Origin: an uncultured Hungatella sp.
Lineage (GTDB): Bacteria > Bacillota > Clostridia > Lachnospirales > Lachnospiraceae
Assembly (NCBI GenBank): GCA_910577935.1
Contig: CAJTOT010000050.1
Span: forward strand, 1-20,597
Direction: 5' to 3'
Length of the DNA: 20,597 nucleotides
The notes below the pieces were generated by a model, which worked only from the letters and a program-made list of their open reading frames with translations, ran no database searches and was not told the origin of the DNA. Made by a program: the position numbers and the translations under genes. Numbering within the stretch: the first letter of the stretch is position 1; each line of letters opens with the position of its first letter. Shown piece by piece: positions 1-7,177 of the stretch.

Positions 1-616
1 CCTTAATCTTGTACACATGATCTCCCACAAAGCTGGCGCCGAACCCTGTGGGGTGGTCAAACATAAAATAGTACAGCTCCGGCTGGGGATGTCTGTGGGG
101 AAGGTATCCGGACCAGTTTCCCGGATCATTTAAGATCTCGCCCAACACAAAGTTGGAATCCGGATTGATGTCCTTGTCGATGATGGCGCTCACTCTCCGG
201 TTCGCCACGTTCCCGTACTTCCCTTGGCAGAATCGCCGGAACACGGCCTCCTCAGGACCGTACAGCCTGGCAGCAAATTGTCTGTCATTGTGAGTGCACT
301 GCACCAGGATCTCCGCGTCCTTCACTGCGCTTATTTCCACGGGAACACCGCGGCAGACATGAAGGCACCACGCCCCGTCTTCAAATACGCTCTTTCTGAA
401 GGCAGTCTCTCTCCTGCCCTCCCAGCCAAAGGCAATCTCGCCGGAGAGAAGCAGCACAGCCATCTCTTCCGTCTCCTTCAAAAAATGTTTCTCCTGGCCT
501 GCCCCAAGACGGTAAACCCTCACATCCATCATCATATGCCTGTAGTCGCCGTCATAGGTGGTCAAAAGCATCTCTCCATCTGAGTTAAACGCCGGGTATC
601 CAAATTCTTTACACAT
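1..616 (-). CDS. iolB: 5-deoxy-glucuronate isomerase IolB, 3' part missing at window edge
   Basis: IolB converts 5-deoxy-glucuronate to 5-dehydro-2-deoxy-gluconate, the step before IolC in myo-inositol breakdown. I translated the minus strand by hand: 205 complete codons are visible and the gene runs off the left edge, so about 60-70 C-terminal residues are missing relative to the usual 265-275. The N-terminal cupin half is present. The second cupin carries the family metal-site pattern PHRHPQPELYY (His174, His176, Glu180), followed by FDHPTGFGASFVGDHVYKIK, typical of the Firmicutes IolB branch. The ATG at 616 overlaps the end of the rpiB-like gene by 8 bases (ATGTGTAA), which suggests translational coupling. 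It is the last visible gene of the minus-strand operon. The family call is firm; the end of the protein cannot be judged. Confidence 0.9.
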   Translation of the reverse strand, partial: MCKEFGYPAFNSDGEMLLTTYDGDYRHMMMDVRVYRLGAGQEKHFLKETEEMAVLLLSGEIAFGWEGRRETAFRKSVFEDGAWCLHVCRGVPVEISAVKDAEILVQCTHNDRQFAARLYGPEEAVFRRFCQGKYGNVANRRVSAIIDKDINPDSNFVLGEILNDPGNWSGYLPHRHPQPELYYFMFDHPTGFGASFVGDHVYKIK

Positions 617-1055
617 GTTCGCCCTCCTCTATGGCGGCGATCATGTCCAGACGCTTCTGGTGAACCCCGCCCTGGAACTCTGCTCTCAGCCACGCCTTCA
701 CAATCTCCACCGCCAGCTCCCTGCCCACTACCCGTCCGCCGAGAGCCAGCATGTTGGCATTGTTGTGCTCTTTGGCCATCCTGGCGCTGTAGCAGTCGGT
801 GCACACCGCGCAGCGGATTCCTTTCACCTTGTTAGCTGCCAGAGAAATTCCGATACCTGTGCCGCAGAATACAATTCCGCGGTCACAGATATGATCTTTC
901 ACTGCGCCTGCTGCCTTCAGCGCATACACTGGATAGTCCACTGCCTCCTCTGTGCTGCTCCCAAAATCCATATATGCTTCATCGATGGAATCCAGATATT
1001 CCTTGATACGGTTTTTCAGTTCCAGACCCGCAAAATCATTAGCCAGCGCAATCAT
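609..1055 (-). CDS. RpiB/LacAB-family sugar-phosphate isomerase
   Basis: This 148-residue protein belongs to the RpiB/LacA/LacB aldose-ketose isomerase family, which interconverts aldose and ketose phosphates such as ribose-5-P/ribulose-5-P and allose-6-P/allulose-6-P. Length is normal. Cys64 sits in the active-site motif FCGTGIGIS (63-71), followed by AANKVKGIRC, then SARMAKEHNNANMLALGGRVVG with His97 and Arg108. Two usually conserved positions differ: the N-terminal D-H-A-G motif reads D-F-A-G (Asp7, Phe8), and the C-terminal GGRH reads GGVH (Val131). The true substrate is therefore open. The ATG at 1055 has an AGGAGAG site and starts 16 bases after the binding-protein stop codon; iolB overlaps its end. 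With the epimerase at 6312-6992 it could process a sugar phosphate fed by the operon. Confidence 0.88.
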   Translation of the reverse strand: MIALANDFAGLELKNRIKEYLDSIDEAYMDFGSSTEEAVDYPVYALKAAGAVKDHICDRGIVFCGTGIGISLAANKVKGIRCAVCTDCYSARMAKEHNNANMLALGGRVVGRELAVEIVKAWLRAEFQGGVHQKRLDMIAAIEEGEHV

Positions 1056-1071
1056 CGTTTTCTCTCCTGAA

Positions 1072-2121
1072 TTACGCGTCCAGCGCGCTGTCGTAATAGT
1101 CGTCTACATTCTCGGGAAGAGTGATGGGCACATCATCGATAATCTCTCTGGGCCCGTCATACTTGTTGCCGTTTGAAAAATACTCTACCAGAACATCTAC
1201 CGCGCTCTGTACCGAGGTAGGATATACGCAGGTTCCTGTGATCTTTCCCTCTTTGATCATATCCAGAGTGGAGCGATAACAGTCATTTCCATAGATCAGG
1301 ACATCTGTTTTTCCTGCCGCTTCGCAGGCCAGATAAGCGCCTTGAGCCATCTCGTCATTGCCGCAGGCCACGGCATTTAAATCCGGATTCTTAATCAGAA
1401 TATCTTCCATGGCGGTCATGGCTTTATCCTTTACGAAATCTCCGGTCACATCGGCGACCACCTGAATATCGGGATAGTTAGCGATGGTTTCCAGGAATCC
1501 TCTTGCCCTCTCAGTCGCGTCCGTGGCGCCCAGCGTTCCTTCCAGACAGGCTACCTTTCCCTTGCCCCCCAGTCGTTTCGCCATATCCTCTGCCTGCAGC
1601 TGGCCGATCTGATAGTTTGACCCGGTGATGGCGCAGGTCCATGCGTCTTTGTTCTGTACCTGGCGGTTAACAAGAACCAGAGGAATCCCTGTCTCCATGA
1701 CTGATTCGGCCGCCGTGGTCATGGTGTCCTCAGTGACAGGGCACATGATGATGGCGTCGACTCCCTGGCTCAACAGGTCTTCCACGTTGGCCGTCTGGGT
1801 AGTGGCGTCATTTTTTCCGTCAGTGACGATGATCTCCCAGTTTAACCCCTGCTCCTTCACATATGCCTCCAGCTGCTCAACGCCTGCCACCCGGTAGGCA
1901 ACGGACAGCTTATTCTGTGAAAATCCGATTTTAAGCGGAGTGTCCTTCGTCCAGGCGCTCTCTGTCCCACTGTTTTCCCCGGCGCTCCCGGTATCAGCCG
2001 CCTGAACTGCCTGAGTCGTGGAGGCTCCCTGGGTCTCCGGTGTCGTTTCCTTGGCGCAGCCCGATGCTGCCGAAAGTGCTAAAATTGCTGCTGCTCCCAT
2101 TGCAAACATTCTCTTTTTCAT
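1072..2121 (-). CDS. Sugar ABC transporter substrate-binding lipoprotein, RbsB type
   Basis: This 349-residue extracytoplasmic protein is a type-I periplasmic-binding-fold receptor (Peripla_BP_4/RbsB) for pentoses, hexoses or inositol. A signal peptide of about 21 residues ends in the lipobox LSAASGC, so Cys22 would be lipidated and the protein anchored to the outer face of the membrane. Residues 23-60 are a Ser/Thr/Ala/Gly/Glu linker. The binding fold starts near PLKIGFSQ (62) and includes the GVDAIIMCPV segment, an LVNR strand end, a GATDATERARGF segment and CGNDEMAQGA before the hinge return. The ATG has a GAGGAG site. Its partner permease survives only as the back half of the upstream fusion gene and no ATPase gene is present, so this receptor may be orphaned or may serve another transporter. 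The ligand cannot be read from the sequence; inositol or allose fits the context. Confidence 0.9.
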   Translation of the reverse strand: MKKRMFAMGAAAILALSAASGCAKETTPETQGASTTQAVQAADTGSAGENSGTESAWTKDTPLKIGFSQNKLSVAYRVAGVEQLEAYVKEQGLNWEIIVTDGKNDATTQTANVEDLLSQGVDAIIMCPVTEDTMTTAAESVMETGIPLVLVNRQVQNKDAWTCAITGSNYQIGQLQAEDMAKRLGGKGKVACLEGTLGATDATERARGFLETIANYPDIQVVADVTGDFVKDKAMTAMEDILIKNPDLNAVACGNDEMAQGAYLACEAAGKTDVLIYGNDCYRSTLDMIKEGKITGTCVYPTSVQSAVDVLVEYFSNGNKYDGPREIIDDVPITLPENVDDYYDSALDA

Positions 2122-2167
2122 TTTTCTTTTCTCCTCTTTTTATTTCTGTTCTTATTTTACTTAATTC

Positions 2168-3628
2168 CTAATTCTGAACCTTCACTCTGCGCAGCACATC
2201 AGAGGAGACTGCCAGAATGATGATCCCGCCTTTAAACACATACTGCCAGTAAGGGCTGACACTCAAGAGATTCAGCATGTTGTTCAGCACTCCCAGAATC
2301 AGAACTCCCGCGATGGTTTTCATCTGGGAACCTTCTCCTCCGCTCATGATAGTGCCGCCGATTACCGTGGCAGCGATGGCATCCGAGTGATAATCCGCCC
2401 CCAGCGTCGGTTCACATGAACCAAGTCTCGCTGTTCCGATGACAGCAGCCACCGCCGCCAGGACGCCGCTGATGATATACACTGCGATTCTCACCCGCTT
2501 CACATTCACACCCGAAAGTCTCGCCACCTCCGCATTGCCGCCGATGGCGTACACAGAGCGGCCAAATTTTGTTTTGTACATCACGAACGCAGCGGCTACG
2601 GCGAGGAACAGATAGATGTATACCTGAATCGGAACTCCCAGCAGATATCCCTGTCCGATGGCATTGTATGTATCAGAAACGCTTCTTATAGGAGATCCAT
2701 TGCTGACCATGTTGGCAAATCCACGAAAGACAATAGAGACAGCCAGTGTCATGATAAACGTGTCCCAGCCTTCCAGCAGCCCATTGATAAAGCTGCTGCC
2801 GTATCCGTCTCCTCCTCCGAAAGATTTCACGGCCTTCACCGGAAACGGCTTGATGGAGTACGATTTTCCGTCAGATGTATACGCCGCCGACCCCTGCCTG
2901 CCGTGCTTGATGACCACGATCTTTGCCCTCTGGCCCAGCCAGTACTTTGCGGACGCCTCGTCTGTGCCATCCAGGCCCAGGAACTTCTCTGTCAGATCAA
3001 ACTCCTCTCTGGACCCCATGATCAGATCCGCATCCTTCGCCACCGCCGAATAACAGATGGCTATCTCATCAGGATTTTTCCAGTTGTATTCTCTGTAATC
3101 AATGTCAAAGATAACCCGGACATCATTCTTTTTTGCCAGAGCCACCGTCTTCAGCGCCGCCTCCCTGGAGGGGCTCTCCGCCAAAGCCGTCCCGGAGATG
3201 AGCACCGCCTTGGCAGAGCTCACATACTCCTCATCTACATCCTTCGGCTCCAGCGCCAGATCCGCCGCCTTGTTGCGGTACATCAGGATGCTGCTGGTAT
3301 GTCCATCCAGAATCTCTGTGAATGTCAGGCCGATTTTTTCCCCGTGCTCACATCTTCTGATATGGGAGGTGTCAATGCCTTCTTTCTCGAAGTACCCAAC
3401 TACATAATCTCCAAACCGGTCATCGGACACTCTGGACAGGAAACCGCACCTTTTATTCAGTCTGGAGAGCCCCACTGCGATGTTGGCCGGCGACCCGCCC
3501 ACATACTTTTTAAAGGTCTCGCTCTCCGCCAGAGTCTTAAAGTAATCCAAGGGATTAAAATCAATGGCCACTCTCCCCACCAGAATCAAGTCGTACTGTT
3601 TATCCTGCGCAAATTCTATATACTTCAT
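2168..3628 (-). CDS. In-frame fusion: IolC kinase N-terminus joined to RbsC-like ABC permease C-terminus
   Basis: One uninterrupted 486-residue frame carries two unrelated parts. Residues 1-289 match IolC (5-dehydro-2-deoxygluconokinase, PfkB fold): EYDLILVGR-like start, DYFKTLAESETFKKYVGGSPANIAVGL pattern, ISGTALAESPSREAAL, MGSREEF, and the PfkB ATP/anion-hole signature FGGGDGYGSSF (270-280). IolC normally continues about 50 residues past GLLEGWD; here, right after that motif (near residue 289, base 2763), the sequence becomes FIMTLAVSIVFRGFANM and then a BPD_transp_2/RbsC permease to its normal end, including the GRSVYAIGGN and ARLSGV loop. About 120 permease residues (first membrane spans) and a stand-alone ATPase gene are missing. 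The ATG at 3628 follows AGGAGA; a TTG 15 bases upstream is less likely. Kinase activity is uncertain and permease function unlikely. Internal deletion or assembly join are the main explanations. Confidence 0.88.
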   Translation of the reverse strand: MKYIEFAQDKQYDLILVGRVAIDFNPLDYFKTLAESETFKKYVGGSPANIAVGLSRLNKRCGFLSRVSDDRFGDYVVGYFEKEGIDTSHIRRCEHGEKIGLTFTEILDGHTSSILMYRNKAADLALEPKDVDEEYVSSAKAVLISGTALAESPSREAALKTVALAKKNDVRVIFDIDYREYNWKNPDEIAICYSAVAKDADLIMGSREEFDLTEKFLGLDGTDEASAKYWLGQRAKIVVIKHGRQGSAAYTSDGKSYSIKPFPVKAVKSFGGGDGYGSSFINGLLEGWDTFIMTLAVSIVFRGFANMVSNGSPIRSVSDTYNAIGQGYLLGVPIQVYIYLFLAVAAAFVMYKTKFGRSVYAIGGNAEVARLSGVNVKRVRIAVYIISGVLAAVAAVIGTARLGSCEPTLGADYHSDAIAATVIGGTIMSGGEGSQMKTIAGVLILGVLNNMLNLLSVSPYWQYVFKGGIIILAVSSDVLRRVKVQN

Positions 3629-3639
3629 AGCATGTCTCC

Positions 3640-5151
3640 TCAAATCGTTCCGTCCCAGGTGCTCACCTTCGTGGACCGGGATTCTTCCTCGTCAAACCAT
3701 CTTGTGGTGACTACCTTTGTCTCCGTGTAGAACCGGAACCCGTCTTTCCCCAGGCAGTGAAGGTCGCCTATGAAGGAAAGCTTATGGCCTGAGAACGGGA
3801 ACATCCCCACGGGCACTGGAATCCCCACATTGACTCCCACCATTCCTCCGTCTGTGTGCCTGGCAAACTCTCTGGCATAATGTCCGTTCTGGGTAAAGAT
3901 CACGGAGCCGTTGGCAAATGGATTCTGGTTCATCACCTCCAGCCCTTCCTCAAAGGTTTTCACGCGCTTGACACAGAGCACCGGACCGAAGATCTCCCTG
4001 TCTCCCACAGTCATATCCTGTTTTACATGGTCCAGGATAGTGGGGCCGATGTAGAAGCCTTTCTCAAAGCCGGGGACCTCCACGTCCCTTCCGTCCAGAA
4101 CAATCTCTGCCCCCTCGTCGATGCCCTTCTGAATCCAGTTCAGGACAGACTGCCGGTGAGCAGCGTTGATCACCGGGCCCAGGTTTGTGGACTTGTCATA
4201 AGCCGGTCCCACCTTCAGCTCCCTCGCCTGAGCCGTGATCTCCGCAACCAGCGAATCCGCAATTCCCTCCTGGGCGACCACCACAGGAAGAGCCATGCAC
4301 CGTTCCCCGGCACACCCGAAGGAAGAATTGATGATTCCCGCCGCCACCCTCTTCACTGGCGCGTCATTGAGCACCAGAGCGTGATTTTTCGCCTCGCAGA
4401 GAGCCTGCACCCTCTTTCCGTTGGCCGCCGCCGTGGCGTAGATGTGCATTCCAACTCCCGTGGAACCCACGAAGGTAATTCCCTTGATGTCGGGATGTTT
4501 TAAGAAAATCTCCGCCTCATTTCTGGAACAGGTGACAATGTTGATGACTCCGTCAGGAAGCCCCGCCTCTTTATAGAGCTGAGCGATTCTCATACAGGTC
4601 TGGGGCGTAAAGGTAGCCGCCTTCAGCACGATGGTGTTTCCGCAGGCGATGCACATGGGAGTCATCCAGCCCATGGGGATCATAGCCGGGAAATTGAAAG
4701 GTACGATTCCGGCAAACACTCCCAACGGCTCTCTGTAAAGAACCGTGTCATATCCTTTGGAAGCGTCCATAAGGCTTTCCCCCATCATCAGAGACGGGGC
4801 GGATATGGCTTGTTCCGTCCCTTCTTTCGCCTTCAGGACATCGCCGTGAGCTTCCTCCCATGCTTTTCCGTTCTCTGTCGCCACCAGCATGGTCAGCTCG
4901 TCCATGTGTTCTATGAGAAGGTCTCTCAGCTTATACAGTATCTGTACCCTCTTGATAACCGGTGTGGACGACCAGCCCGGATAAGCCGCTTTCGCGGAAG
5001 CGATGGCCGCCTCCACTTCCTCCTGAGTGCAGCAGGGAACCTTAGCGATGACCTCCCCTGTGCTGGGATTAAAAGCATCATTATATTTTTCGGTTTTGGA
5101 CTCTCTGATCTCTCCGTTTATGTAGCAGCCCAGTTTCTTAATCTCTCCCAT
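3640..5151 (-). CDS. mmsA: CoA-acylating methylmalonate/malonate-semialdehyde dehydrogenase
   Basis: This 503-residue cytoplasmic aldehyde dehydrogenase (MmsA/IolA) oxidises malonate semialdehyde to acetyl-CoA and CO2 with NAD and CoA, the last step of myo-inositol breakdown; methylmalonate semialdehyde gives propionyl-CoA. Catalytic Cys285 lies in GCAGERCMAL, and Asn153 in PFNFP is the oxyanion residue. The motif EAKNHALVL (253-261) has Asn where hydrolytic ALDHs have the general-base Glu, as in CoA-dependent members. The end FSGHKLSFIGDLHCLGKDGFRFYTETK is characteristic. Length is normal (480-505). The ATG at 5151 follows GAGGAGAGAGAC; an upstream in-frame start at 5202 would run through a hairpin and is rejected. 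It is second in the operon, 96 bases after iolJ, and ends 11 bases before the iolC fusion start. In inositol operons this gene is usually called iolA. Confidence 0.95.
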   Translation of the reverse strand: MGEIKKLGCYINGEIRESKTEKYNDAFNPSTGEVIAKVPCCTQEEVEAAIASAKAAYPGWSSTPVIKRVQILYKLRDLLIEHMDELTMLVATENGKAWEEAHGDVLKAKEGTEQAISAPSLMMGESLMDASKGYDTVLYREPLGVFAGIVPFNFPAMIPMGWMTPMCIACGNTIVLKAATFTPQTCMRIAQLYKEAGLPDGVINIVTCSRNEAEIFLKHPDIKGITFVGSTGVGMHIYATAAANGKRVQALCEAKNHALVLNDAPVKRVAAGIINSSFGCAGERCMALPVVVAQEGIADSLVAEITAQARELKVGPAYDKSTNLGPVINAAHRQSVLNWIQKGIDEGAEIVLDGRDVEVPGFEKGFYIGPTILDHVKQDMTVGDREIFGPVLCVKRVKTFEEGLEVMNQNPFANGSVIFTQNGHYAREFARHTDGGMVGVNVGIPVPVGMFPFSGHKLSFIGDLHCLGKDGFRFYTETKVVTTRWFDEEESRSTKVSTWDGTI

Positions 5152-5170
5152 GTCTCTCTCCTCGTTTTTA

Positions 5171-5196
5171 TAAAAATCCGCCGCCGGACAGGCGGC
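5171..5196 (-). terminator. GC hairpin plus T-run between iolJ and mmsA, possible attenuator
   Basis: On the minus strand GCCGCC (loop TGTCC) GGCGGC is followed by GGATTTTT, just before the mmsA ribosome binding site. It looks like a short intrinsic terminator inside the operon and would lower mmsA and downstream transcription relative to iolJ. The stem is only 6 bp, so read-through is likely and a processing or stabilising role is possible. Confidence 0.5.
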
Positions 5197-5247
5197 ATGC
5201 ATTCAGCCGGCCGTTCACGTCCGCCAGACTCTTATGCGGAGCATCAT

Positions 5248-6087
5248 TCACCGCATATTAAAGACTTCCATGTGATGTCTGACTGCCCTGTAAGCTCCCT
5301 CTGCCATCCGGCGGCTCAAGTCATAGTAGCTGTATCCAGAGGCCCTGTTAAAATAATCTCCTGCCTCTGTTGTCATCTCATTGAGAATAGCGGTTGCGAT
5401 GTTGATCTTGACAATCCCGTCTCTGATGCACTGGCGGAAATCCTCATCTGTGATGCCGCTCCCTCCGTGAAGCACCAGAGGCATCTTGGGAATCATCTCA
5501 TGGATATTTCTCAGAATATCAAACCGCAGCTTCGGAGCTGCCGGATAATTGCCATGCTGGTTTCCGATGGCAATGGCCAGCGCCTCCACCCCTGTCTCTT
5601 CCGCGAACACCTTCGCGTCAGCCGGTATCGTACACTTGATTCCATAGTCACATGTACCATCCTCGCTGCGCCCCACCAGTCCCAGCTCTGCTTCCACATC
5701 TGTGCCGTAAGACAGGGCCATCTTCTTAACCAGCTTCGTATTCTTGATGTTCTCCTCAAATGGTTTGGATGAACCGTCATACATCACGGATGTAAATCCC
5801 ATCTCCAGAGCCCTCTCAATCACACCGAAGCTGCTTCCATGATCTAAGTGCACCGCCACATCGATTCCTGCCTTCTCCGCCGCGTTAATCATCATCGGCC
5901 CCACCAGCTCCAGGGGAGCCGTCTTAAACCTGGCCTCCGCCAGCTGAATGATCACGGGCATCCCCAGCTCTTCTGCCGCCCGCAGCGTCCCAATCATAGC
6001 TTCCATGCTGTAAACGCTGAATGAACCGCACCCTGTTCCATTTTCCTGTGCCTGTTTGAGTAATTTACTCATTTTTACCAATCCCAA
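5248..6087 (-). CDS. iolJ: Class II aldolase, 6-phospho-5-dehydro-2-deoxy-D-gluconate aldolase (IolJ-like)
   Basis: This 279-residue zinc-dependent class II aldolase is FbaA/GatY/IolJ-like. In the inositol pathway it cleaves 6-phospho-5-dehydro-2-deoxy-D-gluconate to dihydroxyacetone phosphate and malonate semialdehyde, the substrate of the next gene, mmsA. Visible active-site features are HLDHG (catalytic Asp82; zinc ligand His83), VEAELG (131-136), GNQHGNY with His178, LHGGSG with His207, and KINIAT (phosphate loop). The start is TTG at 6087: AAGGAGG lies about 10 bases upstream, and the resulting MGLVKMSKLL matches the usual N-terminus of this family, while the ATG at residue 6 is too far from the site. 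It is first in the operon behind a promoter with phased operator repeats. GatY/KbaY or a plain FBP aldolase cannot be excluded by sequence alone, but context favours IolJ. Confidence 0.88.
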   Translation of the reverse strand: MGLVKMSKLLKQAQENGTGCGSFSVYSMEAMIGTLRAAEELGMPVIIQLAEARFKTAPLELVGPMMINAAEKAGIDVAVHLDHGSSFGVIERALEMGFTSVMYDGSSKPFEENIKNTKLVKKMALSYGTDVEAELGLVGRSEDGTCDYGIKCTIPADAKVFAEETGVEALAIAIGNQHGNYPAAPKLRFDILRNIHEMIPKMPLVLHGGSGITDEDFRQCIRDGIVKINIATAILNEMTTEAGDYFNRASGYSYYDLSRRMAEGAYRAVRHHMEVFNMR

Positions 6088-6124
6088 CCTGGCTGCACCT
6101 CCTTACCTTTGGCTTTGTGACTAT

Positions 6125-6153
6125 AAACTACCATATTTTGGTTGTGTTGTCAA
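6125..6153 (-). promoter_or_regulatory. Sigma-A promoter of the iolJ operon
   Basis: On the minus strand TTGACA (6148-6153) and TAGTTT (6125-6130) are separated by 17 bp, and the start of iolJ lies downstream. The -35 is perfect and the -10 is weak (3 of 6), which suits a regulated promoter. An operator-like AACCAAAATATGG sits in the spacer and further copies lie upstream. Confidence 0.6.
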
Positions 6154-6184
6154 TATATTTTGGTCATATTTTGACATAAATGGT
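6133..6184. promoter_or_regulatory. Three phased ATTTTGGT-type operator repeats at the iolJ promoter
   Basis: Direct repeats read on the plus strand: ATATTTTGGT at 6133-6142 and 6155-6164, and a weaker CATAAATGGT at 6175-6184, spaced 22 and 20 bp, about two helical turns. On the operon strand they read ACCAAAATAT, close to the published Bacillus IolR consensus WRAYCAADARD (from memory). The first lies in the promoter spacer and the others upstream of the -35. Likely ligand: one of the DeoR proteins at 7252-8813 (inference). Confidence 0.6.
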
Positions 6185-6199
6185 CGTTTTTATGGTGTA

Positions 6200-6243
6200 A
6201 AAATGCCAAAAGCAACCAAATGAATGGTTGCTTTTGGCATTTT
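6200..6243 (-). terminator. Rho-independent terminator of the epimerase gene, perfect 19-bp inverted repeat
   Basis: A 19-bp perfect inverted repeat (6200-6218 and 6225-6243; core ATGCCAAAAGCAACCA) with a 6-base loop lies about 70 bases past the epimerase stop codon. On the minus strand the stem ends in a T-rich run. It separates the epimerase transcript from the iolJ promoter. The arms also contain CAACCA, similar to the operator half-site. Confidence 0.8.
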
Positions 6244-6311
6244 CTCCCAACAATCCCTGTATTCCCCAACCCCATAACTCCGGCAATCGCCCTGCTCTTC
6301 CCACGCTCTTC

Positions 6312-6992
6312 TCAGACTTCACATCGGAGGCTTTCTACTGCTCTCTCAAATCTTCCGGCTGCCCCTTTTATGCCGTCCTCCTGCTGAAATATGGCGTAGA
6401 CCCCTGTCACGATCACATCTGCTCCGTTTTTAATACATTCCTCGATCATCTCAAAGGTCATTCCGCCGTCTATGAATATCTTAAAATCCAGGCCGTTCTG
6501 CTTTCTGAATGCCGCCAGCTGTCTCAGACGTTCCGGCGTGCCTCTCAGGCATGTCTGCCCTGCGGTCCCCGGTTCCACCGCCATAAGCGTCACATAGTCC
6601 AGATACTCCGCGTAAGGGCTGATAACCTCCACCGGCTGGGAAGGGTTGATCACAACTCCTGCTTTCACATGATATTTCTGGATACTGCTCACCAGTTTTC
6701 TGACAAAGCTGGTGCTGTCCCCGTGAAAACTGATGTAATCCGCCCCATCCTCAGCCAGGGTGGCGATATAATCCTCCGGACTGTCAACCATCAGATGGAC
6801 ATCCAGCTTCATGGCCTTGTAGTCCCGGCGTATATGCTTCACCACGTTCAGGGGCAGGCAGAGATTGGGAACATAATGCCCATCCATTATGTCGATATGA
6901 ACCATGGTGATGCCCGCTTCCTCCAACTCCTTCATCTGGGCGCCAAAATCCAGCAGGTTGATATTAGCCAGCGACGGCGACTGTATTACCAT
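6312..6992 (-). CDS. Ribulose/allulose-phosphate 3-epimerase family protein
   Basis: This 226-residue TIM-barrel epimerase of the Rpe/AlsE family inverts C3 of ketose phosphates such as ribulose-5-P or D-allulose-6-P. Visible elements are VHIDIMDGHYVPN (acid/base Asp34 and metal-binding His32), LDVHLMV (His66), GVVINPSQP, VEPGTAGQ, and FIDGGM with the second catalytic Asp175, then DVIVTGVYAIF in the phosphate-binding region. The ATG at 6992 follows AAGGAGGAGG; a longer frame reaching 7271 runs back over the promoter and is rejected. It has its own TTGAAA-17-TATAAT promoter and a terminator at 6200-6243, so it is a single-gene transcript beside the inositol operon, under operator repeats of the same kind. 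With the RpiB-like gene it resembles the AlsE/AlsI pair of allose breakdown. The substrate is not proven. Confidence 0.88.
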   Translation of the reverse strand: MVIQSPSLANINLLDFGAQMKELEEAGITMVHIDIMDGHYVPNLCLPLNVVKHIRRDYKAMKLDVHLMVDSPEDYIATLAEDGADYISFHGDSTSFVRKLVSSIQKYHVKAGVVINPSQPVEVISPYAEYLDYVTLMAVEPGTAGQTCLRGTPERLRQLAAFRKQNGLDFKIFIDGGMTFEMIEECIKNGADVIVTGVYAIFQQEDGIKGAAGRFERAVESLRCEV

Positions 6993-7043
6993 AAATCCTC
7001 CTCCTTTTTCGGTGAAAAATATTATTTGAGTATATTTGATATG

Positions 7044-7072
7044 ATTATACACAAATAACGCCATCTTTTCAA
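7044..7072 (-). promoter_or_regulatory. Sigma-A promoter of the epimerase gene
   Basis: Minus-strand TTGAAA (7067-7072) and a perfect TATAAT (7044-7049) are separated by 17 bp. The start codon follows about 50 bases downstream. The nearest operator-like repeat (7075-7084) sits immediately upstream of the -35. Confidence 0.8.
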
Positions 7073-7074
7073 TC

Positions 7075-7168
7075 ATTTTTTGGTATTTTCTGTCACATTT
7101 TGGTTGTATTACTGTACATTTTCCAAGTACATACCCAAATCTTCCTCTTTTCTTTGTCTCATTTTGGT
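7075..7168. promoter_or_regulatory. Array of ATTTTGGT-type operators between the epimerase and deoR promoters
   Basis: Plus-strand copies are ATTTTTTGGT (7075-7084), ACATTTTGGT (7095-7104), a degenerate ACATTTTCCA (7116-7125) and TCATTTTGGT (7159-7168). Spacings are 20, 21 and 43 bp, close to multiples of two helical turns. They fill the space between the two divergent -35 elements. A further GCAAAATGGT at 7193-7202 touches the deoR -10 but is out of phase. Two copies continue as TTGTATT or TTGTGTT, as at the iolJ promoter, so the same regulator probably acts at both sites. Confidence 0.6.
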
Positions 7169-7177
7169 AAGATTGTA

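Noticed and set aside
2903..3730. A 275-codon plus-strand frame
   Set aside because: Antisense to the iolC part of the fusion gene, with no ribosome site or recognisable domain.
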